Of a stretch of 64,000 nt of DNA, positions 51,448 through 61,949 are shown in pieces; within the stretch, counting starts at the first letter, position 1; each line of letters begins with the position of its first letter. Below the pieces are notes generated by a model that was not told the DNA's origin, did no database searches, and was given only the letters and a program-made list of their open reading frames with translations. Source of the DNA: Ophiosphaerella korrae (lineage: Eukaryota; Ascomycota; Dothideomycetes; Pleosporales; Phaeosphaeriaceae); NCBI GenBank assembly GCA_028456385.1, contig JALNQF010000077.1:1-64000 (forward strand), in the 5' to 3' direction. The translations under genes were made by a program, and so were the position numbers.

Positions 51448-51700
51448 ATATAACTAGGCTAAGTGCGCGCGGCTCTAAGAGCTAGCGTAGATATTAGGGT
51501 TGTAAGGAAGCTAAGTTAAAGAACGTCTCGAGATCTAGCGTAGATATTAGGGTTGTAAGGAAGCTAAGCTAAAGGTAGACTAGAGAGCCTAGCGCTAGCT
51601 AATTATAACTATTATAGGTAGCTTACCTTCAAGCTAGGTTAGCTCTATAAGTAGATTAGCTTTACAAGTAGTTTAACTCTATAAGCTACTTAACTTCTTA
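51448..51700 (+). repeat. tRNA-like dispersed repeat, dimeric copy
   Basis: Shares its start (GATATAACTAG), middle and end with 55077-55255. Here the A-box-like stretch TAGCGTAGATATTAGGG occurs twice (51483 and 51536), separated by a B-box-like GTCTCGAGATC, so this copy looks like a tandem dimer. It could be a decayed tRNA-derived SINE; no intact tRNA fold is claimed. Confidence 0.5.
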
Positions 51701-51724
51701 TAGCTTAGTATCGATTACTATACT

Positions 51725-51815
51725 TACGAGATAATACTACACAGGATAATACTATATAGGATAGTATTATACAGGATAGTACTACATAAGATAAACTATA
51801 TAGGATAGGCTACGT
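51725..51815. repeat. 15-bp minisatellite (GATAATACTACACAG type)
   Basis: Six degenerate copies sharing the ACTACxxAGGATA core with the other arrays in this window. Confidence 0.85.
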
Positions 51816-52071
51816 AGTTTTAAATAGTGTAGTAGGTATTGTTAAGTAAATTTACGCGAGGTTTTATTAATATAAACGGTGTTTATAATAAAAGTGTATA
51901 GTAGCAACGCACGTATAGTTAGGTAGAATATTACCTATCTAAAAGTGTAGCTTTGTCTAGGCGTTCCTCTTTAATCCTAACTAATTCGCCTTAAATAGAT
52001 AGCTGGTTAGAATAGAACATAATATTAAATACTAACTAAACACATTTCTAGTTATAGATATATTAAGCTAG

Positions 52072-52308
52072 GATAAGGCGTTAATTGTGCTAGTTCGGTA
52101 TACTAGAAATAGATACTAGGCTCTAGAGGAAGAGAAGAGCCTAGTTCGTCGAATTAATAAAAGGCTTATGCTGCTTCTAGTGGCGACATATAGGCTATAG
52201 TATTACGACAAGGCTATACTATCGTAAGCGGTATATTAGGTCTAGATGCGTAGACTAGAAGCTACTAACAGCCTTAGGCCCTTTTCAGACTACGAGAAGA
52301 TCTTAGCT
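52072..52308 (+). pseudogene. Short unidentified coding-like fragment
   Basis: Reads DKALIVLVRYTRNRY, EEEKSLVRRINKRLMLLLVA and LEATNSLRPFSDYEKILA with five stops in about 78 codons. It retains an ATG, an ACA and a TCA, so it is less RIP-mutated than its surroundings. Charged helical character; family unknown. Confidence 0.38.
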
Positions 52309-52929
52309 TAATAATAGGAGACTAATACTTACTTTCTACCTCTATCTTCTACATAGGGTTTGTTATTAGGAGTTATCTCGCTATTCTTTTAGCCTAGCGC
52401 TAGCTAATTAAGTATGTTGCAGTAGGGATCGTGTTTGCGTAGAGAGCCTACTTAATGTATTGTACTATATATACTAGTTAGTAGTACCTCTATATTAAAC
52501 GCTTCTTCCTTAGCTTTCTCGAACCTAGGGTTTCGCCTATGTTTATACTAATAGTTAGTAGTTAGTATAAGAAGTATAAGTAGGCATTAAGAATAGGAGT
52601 AGTACTTACCCCTCGTTAACTATAGCCTTAGACATATTACTAGTAGTAACCTTTATAGCTAGTAGTATATATATATTACTATAGGGGCTGTAACTATCTT
52701 TTAGAGTCTTGCCCTACTACTCTATCTACTACTAGACCTAATCTGTATAACTAGTATTAATGCCTAAGACTAGTATATCGCTCTCGCTTAAATATATATT
52801 AACAACTCTAGTGTACGTAATAAGTATTTTAGAATTACTTAGCTATACGAATCGCTCTATAAAATTAAGTTCTAGCTAGTCTTTAGTATTGTATTCTTGA
52901 TAATAATTGTAAACAGGCCTATCTCTAGT

Positions 52930-53082
52930 TAAATATGTAAGGGTTAAGTTTATAACAGATAATATTACTAGTTAGTAATTAGATTAGTAAGGGCCTTACA
53001 CTTGCTAATAGATTAGCTCTAGTTAAAGCTACTACTTGTAAAAGTAAAGTCGATTTTGCTAACAACTATATACTAGTATAGC
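52930..53082 (-). repeat. Dispersed repeat module, copy 2 (inverted)
   Basis: Reverse complement of 14140-14297; see that entry. The two copies are almost 39 kb apart in opposite orientation. Confidence 0.8.
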
Positions 53083-55076
53083 TACTGTAGTTTACACAGG
53101 ATAGTACGTCTAGCGCTCTAACGCTACTAGGTAAGGTAATAGTAGTAAGTGTTAGTTAGTATAGGGTATTTTAGAGAGTTAGCGTACGTAGAGGAGCTTA
53201 AGCTAGAATAAGAGTAGTAGCTTTAGCTAACGTCTCTCTACGCGTGTAGGAGACTACCTATACTAGAATAAACCTACTATTTAGGTAACTTAACTCTTTA
53301 TAGTATACTTATATTAAGTTATAAATATTGTAATTCTATTCTTTAGGTATAGTTCTCTAGGAACCTATTATATTTAGTAGCCGCTTTAGTTAGAAGTACT
53401 AACTAGGGTAGCAGCCTTGTATAAACTTATACCTAACAATAGATATAAGGGCTAGTAATAACTCTTTAGTATTAAAGTAGGGTTTTATCTTTTAGATAAG
53501 CCTGTTTGTAAATAATTTAGAATAGTAAGGGCTGAGCGATTAAGCTGTATAGAAAGAGCTCGATAATACTAAAATAAAGGCTCTGTGTGAATTTAGCAAG
53601 AAAGTATTAATATAAATGTAATTTATAAGTAATAGAGATCTAGAGATATTCTTAAATTGCTACTAGAAACTACTTATATAAGGTTTTAGTAAAGCTCGAC
53701 GTTTACGTATAGTTATTGTTACTTGAATTTAAAGTACTCCTTAAATTCCTTAGTATAGGTAGTTTTCTAGTATACGTAGAGGGACGTTACCTCTATAGCT
53801 CTACTCTAACACTAGGATTTGATATAAAAGTACCTTAAGCTGGCCTTAATTCTAAAGATTTAAGAATAGTAGATATCTTAGATATATAGTTATATTCTCG
53901 CCTTAATTAGTATAAAGGTGCTTCCTAGGCTCTTATAAAGCGCTTTAACAAGCTTGTTAACTTTTTCTAATACCTATATATAACTCTTATTACTAACAAG
54001 CTATCTAGTCGCATCCTCTATACTAGTATGTAGATCTAATTCCTATAACCTATCTTCCTACGCCTTCTTTAGTCCTTAAATATAGCTAAGTAGCTACAAG
54101 CTAGCTCTTTACTGCGCTTATAGGTACGTAATTGTATATAGGCTTATTGCTATCCTACTAACTTTTATACCTATTGTAAGTTTAGGGTTAGTAAAAAGAC
54201 TACTATATACGTTGTATATAATAAAAGTTAGGAGATCTAGATATACTACCTTAAGCTTTTTCTCTACTTTTATATCTAATAGACAGTAAATTTGCTTCTA
54301 CAAAACTCGGCCTTAGGTATTTATAGAATTAATGTTTAGAGTATTTACGCGGCGCGATACTATAGTATTAAGTAAAGATATAATACGTAGAGGAAGAGAT
54401 TTGTAAAACGTATCGAGTATGTTAATTATACGTAGGATCTACTATACTTGTTAGCTAGCCTTATAATCTTAAGTAGCTACTACGCTTACACTATTAATAC
54501 CTATATATCTTAACCTAATCTCTTGCATAAACTCTATAACTACAACGCCTTTACTTAGCTACTTTAATGCTATAATATAACGGAAAAGAGCTACTATTAA
54601 CTCTAGTAAGTTTATAGTTATTGCTATAGTAGTTAAGATAGCGAGCTATAGCTATAGGTTGAGTTTCTTAGCTATAGCCTTGCGTTTAATCTAGCTAAAA
54701 ATACCCTAGATACCTAGTAGCGCTAGGGTAGGTCTAGGGCGAGTATCTACTACGTTAACTAGTAATGTAAGAGCTAGTAATAGCTTTATTATAGAGCGCA
54801 AGACTAGTAGAAGCTAGAGAAGGTGTTTAGCGTAGATAGATAAAGTAGGATGTGCTTTATTTGCTAAGAGATCTATATTAGTAAGTAGATCTTAAGATAG
54901 TAGTATAGACACTATAAAGTAGTCTACTAACAAGTAAGTAACTAATATAACTATAACTTAAGCTACTAATTTTGTATTTTAGAGTAGATAATCTTAAGAC
55001 TATTTAAGTAGTAAGCTATATAAAGAGAGAAGTACTATAGTAAGCTATCTAGCTTGTTGTAAGTGCGGGCTAGAGT

Positions 55077-55255
55077 AAAGATATAACTAGACCGAGTGTA
55101 TAGGGCTTTAAGAGCTAGCGTAGATATTGGAATTGTAAGTAATTTAAGCTAAGGGTAGGTTCGAGATTCTAGAGCTAGCTAATTATAACTATCCTAGGTA
55201 GTTTGCCTTTAAAGTAGGTTGGCCTTATAAGTAGGTTAGCTCTATTAGTAGCTAG
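55077..55255 (+). repeat. tRNA-like dispersed repeat, single copy
   Basis: Contains an A-box-like TAGCGTAGATATTGG at 55116-55130 and a B-box-like GGTTCGAGATT at 55158-55168. The 42-base offset is in the range of tRNA genes and tRNA-derived SINEs. The end of the repeat abuts the truncated Fot1 fragment. Confidence 0.5.
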
Positions 55256-55261
55256 CCCTAT

Positions 55262-55850
55262 AATAATATTAAGAGACTTATAGTTATAATTAATTCTAGT
55301 TACTTAGAAAGATAAGAGAGGTACGTGTACGAGAAACTATTAAATAGAGAGAAAAGGTAGAAGAAAAACTCTAGAAAGCTAAGACAAAGAAGCTAAGAAA
55401 GGCTACTTAGCTCCTTAAAAAGAAAGAAGCTAAAGAGAGGCGTATTAAGAGAGAGAGGCTTAAAGAAGAGAGAGTAAAGGAGAAAGCTATAAAGGCTGCT
55501 AAACGTGTGCGCTAGAAAGAAGAGAGAGACTCTGCTAAAGCTCTCTAATTATCCTAGAAGGGGAAGAGAAAGGCTTTAGCCTTAGTCTTAGTAAGTAGTA
55601 AGCGTTAGAAACAAGTACGTAGTGCTAGGTAAGTTCAAGATACTAGTAAAGGTTAAGATACTACACTACTAAGGATTATATTATGTAGCTATAACGTTAA
55701 GGTTCTAAAGAAATATAGATAGTATAAATTAATTATAAGCCTTTGTTTCTTACTTTACTACAAAATCTTATAATTATAGCTATTATACGTAGTAGTGTGC
55801 AACTTACTAAGGCGTGTATTTAACTAACCAATAGGTATAGTAGGTAGGTA
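55262..55850 (+). mobile_element. 5'-truncated Fot1/pogo transposon copy
   Basis: Starts abruptly at a point homologous to about 63380 and contains only the Lys/Glu/Arg-rich C-terminal end of the transposase (KKKEAKERR, KAAKRVR, EERDSAKAL, KGKRKALAL) plus the 3' non-coding end. The 3' terminus GTGTATTTAACTAACCAATA followed by GGTATAG matches the inverted-repeat end of the 26.7-kb element and keeps a CCAA that is mutated in the other copies. A short GTAG microsatellite follows at 55850-55880. The 5' terminus and catalytic domain are missing. Confidence 0.88.
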
Positions 55851-56049
55851 GGTAGGTAAACGGGCTAAACTAGTAGTTAAGCAGGCTACCTTACTAAAAC
55901 GCGCGAGGTTCTCTATACAATAGCTTAGTACCTATATTATTAAATTTTATAAGGTTTTGTATTAAGGTAGATTAAATATCTCTGTATTAAATTCTATTAT
56001 AGCCTTGTACGTAGTATTTAGTATATATTAGTAGTGCTTATATACGTGC

Positions 56050-58420
56050 CTAAGTAGGCGTAGTAGTAGTCTCTTTCCTAATATCTCTATTCTTCCTCGT
56101 TTACTTATATACTAACTATAGCACGCTATATAGTAAGTTTCCTTTCTAGGCCTAGTCCTAGAGAAGCTTAAGGGTAGTTAGGACCTAGTAATAAGCCCTA
56201 TAAGGAAATAGTCGTGCTTGCAAAGTATGCACCTTAACTAAAGTACTTTCTTCTATAACTATTATTAAAAGATAGTCTATAGGCAATATACCTAGAGGGG
56301 TTGTTATTAGCGAGCCTAAAGTACCTCTCCTAAATATATTCAGAAGAATATAAAAGAAAACGTAGTATACTACTAAATACCTTATAGAATACTAGGATTA
56401 AGACTTTGAGGCGCTTGTTTAACGAGGATTTAGACTTAGAATTAGATCCTAACTAATCTCTTTTCGTAGCTAATAATTCTACTAATTATATAACTCTAAG
56501 GGAAGAGTTATTAAGGTCTTTATTTGGTTATAGTATACCTCCTAGAGGCAGGTATCTAAGTAACTTGTCTAGCAACAATTCTAACTCTAACGGCTGTACT
56601 TTTTATGCTACTTGCTAGCGCCCTTTAGGGCCTAACAAGCCCCTAGATACTATAGCTAGTATAGTTACTAGTTTCCTCTCTTATAACTAGTATATAGATA
56701 ATAGTATAGTGCAAAAGAGTAGATCTTTAAAAACGTTGTTTAGTAGTAGATCTAACGCTAACTACAACTTCGGCCTATCCGCGACTAGCTTACTAAAGAA
56801 TATTATAACTTTAATACAAGAATTTAGGATAACTTTAGAGGCCCTTTTAGACGAGCAGAGTAAATATATAGCGAATATAAAAGCGATAGGTTTAAAGGGT
56901 AAGTATAATCTTTATAAAAGGAAATAGCTAGAAGCGGGCTAGTTCTAGTTCTTTCTTTTAGTATTTCTATCTCTTCCTTTAGCCTTACTTTTCCTTTACG
57001 TTCTCTAATAGCTAGCCTATAGATTACTATGCCTCTAAGTTAGATAAGATCTTAGTATAAGAATTTTTAACGCTTGTTAAAAAATCTATAATAGTAGTTA
57101 TATTACTAAAAACTATAACATCCCTCTATATATAGCGGAAAACTTACTGTACTAGAAAATACAATAGGTACTTTTACTTTAAGTAACTATAACTCTACGT
57201 ATACGTTATACTTTACTAAAATTATGTATAAATAATGTAATATAGCTATTTTTTAAAGATCTAGGGTACTTCCTATCTATAAATTTCGTTTATATCATCG
57301 CCTTCGCGCCTAATTTATAGAGAACCCCCTTTTATAGCGTAATAGTTCTTTCCCTATTTTATTACTATTAAGCTCTTACTAATTACTCTATAATACTTAC
57401 AAACAGTCTTATTAAGCCTTAGAACTACACTATAATACTAAGAATTATTATTAGCTTTATAAGTAGGAATAGTAGTATATTCTTTTTTTAACTAGGGTCT
57501 AGGAGTATTCTACTTAGGTTTAAACTAGCCTAGTTCTAGGCTATCTACTATAACCTAAAACTAGGACGCTTATACTAAATACAAGTTTATATATTACGAG
57601 ACTTTTACCTAGTCTATTAGTTAATAAGCGCTATAATATCTTCCCTATTCTTTTGCCTTCCTTAAGAGCTACGTAATATAATTTACAAATACGTTCTCTA
57701 TTAGACAAATAGAGTTCTTTATTAACTATATAAAAATAGGCGTACTAGGCTCTATTTAAGAAGTAGCAATTTAATCTATTGCGCGCTAGTTATATTAATA
57801 TATTAATACTCGTCCCTCGAACTTGTACAAAAACTTAGCCGCCGTAGTAAGAATAATTAGATTAAGTACGTGTGTAGGCTATTTTATTTTAAGACCAAGG
57901 AGCTAAACCTATATTATAATACTATTATTTTTAAGGACGTAAATAACCTAAATGCACTAGACTAATATATACTACTATCTTACTAGATTGTTATTCCTAT
58001 AGTAGCTATTAAGTGTTCTCTACAAATATTTAGAAGTAATTATAAATAGAGCAAGTTTACTGCACTTGTATGCTACTATAAAAAATTTCCAAATATACTA
58101 GTTAGGATTTATGTCTCTTTCTAGTCTTAAACAGATTAGAACTTTATACCCCTTAGCTTATAGTTCCTATTAATATTCTATAATAACTTACTTTCTACTA
58201 TATAACTTATACAACATACCCTATTATTGTTTAATCTAAACAAACGATTTAAGTTACTAGACAGATCTACGAAGTTACTGCCTAACCTCCGAATTTTCCT
58301 AAAGGAAGAAACCTTTTCCTACATAGCCTTCGAGCATAGTTGTCGTAGAAATTTAATAGTTAGATTTCCTACTATAGATATAGCTGCTAAAGAAGTAATA
58401 ACGTATATTAAAGGCTAGTT
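56050..58420 (+). pseudogene. Long unidentified gene remnant, single frame
   Basis: One plus frame carries about 790 codons with roughly one stop per 20 codons. Two sub-stretches are fully open (56709-56927 and 58227-58418), and 56397-56927 has only three stops. Recognisable textures: a basic KRKRSILLNTL, then LRRLFNEDLDLELD and EELLRSLFGYSIPPRG, an Asn/Ser run, QEFRITLEALLDEQSKYIA, and after a hydrophobic section (56.93-57.05 kb, perhaps an intron) a region ending in KRFKLLDRSTKLL and RFPTIDIAAKEVITYIKG. The family is not recognised. Its first part shares DNA similarity with 47745-47862. It is less damaged than its neighbours, so it may be a younger insertion or have been less duplicated. 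Confidence 0.6.
56145..56258 (+). repeat. Segment shared with 47745-47862
   Basis: Second member of the pair; see 47745-47862. Confidence 0.6.
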
Positions 58421-59159
58421 TGATTACAGTCTATAGATAGAGAATTAAGATCTTTTTTAATTCTGTATTTAATACTACTATCTTTCTTTTTATATCTCTT
58501 TACAGAATAAGATTACTTTTCTACTAGTATTATAATTTCTACTAGCTAGTTTAGATTTTTAAAGCTATTAGCTTTTATTTTTTTAGAAACTTACTTGTCT
58601 TTCTATTAGCACTAATATCTACTTAAAGAAAGATTTAATATCCCTTTGTAAAGTAGAAAATATAGAAACTAGCGTATTTATACAATTTACTTTTACCTAT
58701 ATTAATAACTACGATAGAGTATAGTATAGTTAGATATAATAGGGTTACCTATTGTTAACTACAAGTAACCTATTATTGTGTTAGTAGATTAGAAAGTAAT
58801 AACAAAAGCTCATATTATAATTAAGTAATAAACTATAAATAATAGAAAGATATCTCGCGATATTAATGTATTATCGCTTGTAGTTAATAATTAAATTGCT
58901 AATACTATCCTAATAATGCGCATCCTATTATTTATATATTCGTACTAATCTATTAATCTATTACTTATATCTAGTCTTAGCAATTATAGATTAACAGATT
59001 ACTAATCTATTAATCTATAATTAATCTTTGTTTATACATTCTATAGATTAAGGGATTACATTACATATCCTAGTTGTAGGTAGTTTCTTAATCTAGGTTG
59101 TTACTCTACTCCTCCTATACTTCGTTAGTACTTAGGTTAGGACTAATTAGTTCTATCTC
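58421..59159. other. RIP-mutated spacer
   Basis: AT-rich sequence with several short inverted and direct TTAATCTATTAATC-like motifs at 58940-59030. No gene seen. Confidence 0.45.
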
Positions 59160-59915
59160 GATTTCTCTTATTACTATTGTAACATTAGACAAAGGATATA
59201 AGGAAGTATAATTTAACTATTTAGGATCTAAATCGACTCCTACAATAAGTTCTAGATAAGAGGATATATCTACTAAAGACTACTACTCTATTAGTAGTGT
59301 TAGAGGAAATCTAGAGCTAGCTCTATATTAAGCAACCTAAACTATTGTATCTTAATAATAAGGTAGAGGTAAAGCTTCTACCTTAACTACTACTTAGAGA
59401 AGTAGAGGTATTACAACTCCTTAAACAAAATCCTTATCTAAATATTATTAGGTTCTATAGTTACACTATTAATTGCGGTTAATTTACTAGTATTACCTTT
59501 AAGAAGTATAGTGTTATCTTATAATACTATTACAAGGATATCTTATATCCTCTTAATATTAATACTTGTATACGTAGTATCTACGTAGATATAAAGTACC
59601 TTTATCCTTTTATACTTACGTATAATAACCTTAATCCTATAAATATTACTATTAATAGCAATAACAACCTAATCCTACTAGACTTTAGGTCTTGTAGATA
59701 ATTTAGTAAAGGCCTCCTTTTAGGGGGTATAATTAGATAGATAGACGAGGATTATTCTATATTAACTTAATATTACAATAAACTTACTATAGATAAAATA
59801 GAAGCGTAGCTTCTAAGTAAAGTATAAGAGTAATACTAAACCTATAAAGATTTTTATATACGCAAAACTTACGTTACCTATAGGCTACTTATATATTTAA
59901 GCTTACTCTAGTAAT
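59160..59915 (+). pseudogene. Protein kinase domain remnant
   Basis: One plus frame reads as a compact protein kinase of about 230 residues. REVEVLQLLKQNPYLNIIRF corresponds to helix C and the following HPNI strand. ITFKKYSVIL is the hinge region. CIRSIYVDIKYLYPF precedes the catalytic loop YNNLNPINI (59621-59647), which corresponds to HNDLNPxNI with His to Tyr and catalytic Asp to Asn (codon 59627). LILLDFRSC (around 59681) is the DFG motif changed to DFR. GGIIR-stop-IDEDYSI is the activation segment and DKIEAW-type sequence the following helix. Fungal genomes hold many such small atypical Ser/Thr kinases. Both catalytic changes are TpG to TpA on this strand, so loss by RIP is sufficient explanation. 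Confidence 0.83.
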
Positions 59916-60549
59916 CTTAATAAGTACCTTAATATATATATACTATAGTATAGACCCTACTCTAAATATAAAAGGCTATATAAGCTTACTAACTTATCTT
60001 TATACTCTCGCTATATCTATATCCTCCTTTTAGAAATTATTAGAAATAGTTTTTAGGCTGCCTAGGGTTTGTTAAAGACGTTAGTATAGATTGCTGTTAG
60101 ACGTTAAGTACGTTACTTTCTTGTAATCTTCTCTTCTAGCCTCTATTTATATTCTTCTATAGCTATTTTCATCGTACTAAATAATAATTATAGTAGTATG
60201 CGTGCACTTTACTTTATATTAGTAGGAGATATTATAATAAAATTTTACTTATATCTTTAATAAAGCTACGCTTTTAAGATATAGATGCTTGTTTTAAGAA
60301 TATATAAAAAGTTTCTAAAAGTTATATAGGGCTTACTTATAAGCCTATATATACAAAGTAAACTATATTTAGGTAGTAAACCTATCCTAGCCTTATAATA
60401 CGTTATACTATATAGAAATCCTTACTACTACTAATTAACTTAAAAAGCAAAGATAGAGTAGCTAAAGTAATTAATACTTATTAGTACAAGGCTCCTACTA
60501 TAATTTATTAAGTAGGTGCACCTACTAGATAGAGGTTATACTAACTTTT
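59916..60549. other. RIP-mutated spacer, nothing identified
   Basis: No gene or repeat recognised. Confidence 0.45.
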
Positions 60550-60965
60550 CGGTCTTTTCTACTTTAAGAATTGCTATACTCTAATAGTACTATTAACTCC
60601 TTAGCTGCCGAAGAAATCTAAATTTACTTAATATATTTTCGTAAATAGTGCTATCTATAACACCCTTGTAGCTTCTACTACCTAAATATTACTTACTTTC
60701 GCAACTTTTCCCTTTAGTACTAATTAGTTAGCACTAACATTAGGCGAATCTACCTTAGCTTCTAGAGTAGTACTCTTGCGCTTCTAACTACGTTTATCGT
60801 ACTTATAGACGTTATAGCCTCTACTACCTCTAGTATAGTATTTTTATACTTCTAACTACGTTTTCTTTTAACTTTAGCCTCTTTAGTAGCGTCTATTTCT
60901 ATACGCTTTAACTATTTTTCTTGAAGATACTTATAACTAAACAACTAAAAAAGAAAAGTTTGTAA
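60550..60965 (-). pseudogene. Basic coding-like fragment with internal duplication
   Basis: The minus strand reads KRIEIDATKEAKVKRKRS followed by K-Y-K-N-T-I-L-E, and in a shifted frame KRS-stop-KRKSTTLEAKVDS and LVLKGKVAKVSNI. The two KRS-x-K segments come from a direct duplication: TCTAACTACGTTT with its flanks occurs at about 60762-60796 and 60831-60863. It looks like a basic protein tail of unknown family. Confidence 0.33.
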
Positions 60966-61949
60966 AACTACTTATTCTTAGTCCTACAAAGTACCTAATA
61001 AACTATCTAAACTATCTACTATATTGGTTTTATTTAAAATAGAAAGTTAGACCTTATATTTTCTAGGACTTAATCTATCGATTTTACTAATTTTAGTCTA
61101 AAATAATCTAATTAATTTAGATACTTAATGCAATAAACTTGTATTATGCGTTATATTCTCTTCTACTATAATTTCCTATTAGTTTATTACTATAGTAAAT
61201 TTATTATAATATACTAAATAAAGTTTATATTCTACTAACGTTATACTTAACATCTTTAAAGCTATTTCCTTAGGCGTTACGAGTAGTATTAAATCTTTAC
61301 CTACGCCTTTAGTTATAATCTATCTCTTGTATTATAATCCTAGAATACGCAGGTCTTCTAGTAATAGTCTAGGAAGTTTTACTGCTTTCTTGTTAGAAAT
61401 AGGCTAGATAGAATATATTAAGTAGTACTAGTAGTATAATAAGTGTCGTGTTTAATAGATATATTAATAGATAACTAGTAAGACTAAAAGGGCGTAAAGT
61501 TAGGTAAACTTAAGACTATATTTACCTTCTCCTGTTATATAGCTAGTAAGACCTATACAGTATATTAGTTAGTACAATATACTATTCTAGTATTTGTTTA
61601 TATATATTGTATATAGTCTTAGGACTCGGGATAAGTCTCTTTAGTAGTAGGGAATAGTTAGCGCTAACTATAGGTTGCACGCTAATAGTAGGCGCTAGTA
61701 GGGGTCTTATAGTAATATGTTTAGACAAAACCCTAACTAGTCTAATATCTATAATAAATTAATACCTACTATAACTTTAGAAGGTAAATTAAATAAAATT
61801 AAAAATTATATAGATATAAGAAGTTATAGCTAAGTGTATATAGTTAAACTAGCGTGTAACTTTAGAGTACCTTGTACTACCTAATACTATCCTAACAATT
61901 CTATTGCGCTTATCTAGACTTATATTTAACTTTCTACAAATAGTAGTTA
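60966..61949. other. RIP-mutated sequence upstream of the Fot1 remnant
   Basis: The 5' inverted repeat of the adjoining Fot1 copy should lie near its upper end. The nearest candidate, CTATACAGTATATTAGTTAG near 61550, is weak and not called. Confidence 0.4.

Larger units (their letters stand above)
51816..55076. other. RIP-mutated interval between the two tRNA-like repeats
   Basis: Contains the module at 52930-53082 and a short plus frame at 52072-52308. No transposon protein or LTR pair could be confirmed, so I do not call the 3.6-kb block a single element. Confidence 0.4.

Noticed and set aside
51448..55255. LTR retrotransposon with the two repeats as LTRs
   Set aside because: The repeats are under 260 bp, differ in structure (dimer versus monomer), and no gag, reverse transcriptase or integrase motif was seen between them.
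56466..56490. VANN as a RIP-altered reverse transcriptase YADD box
   Set aside because: No other reverse transcriptase motif surrounds it; the flanking sequence is not polymerase-like.
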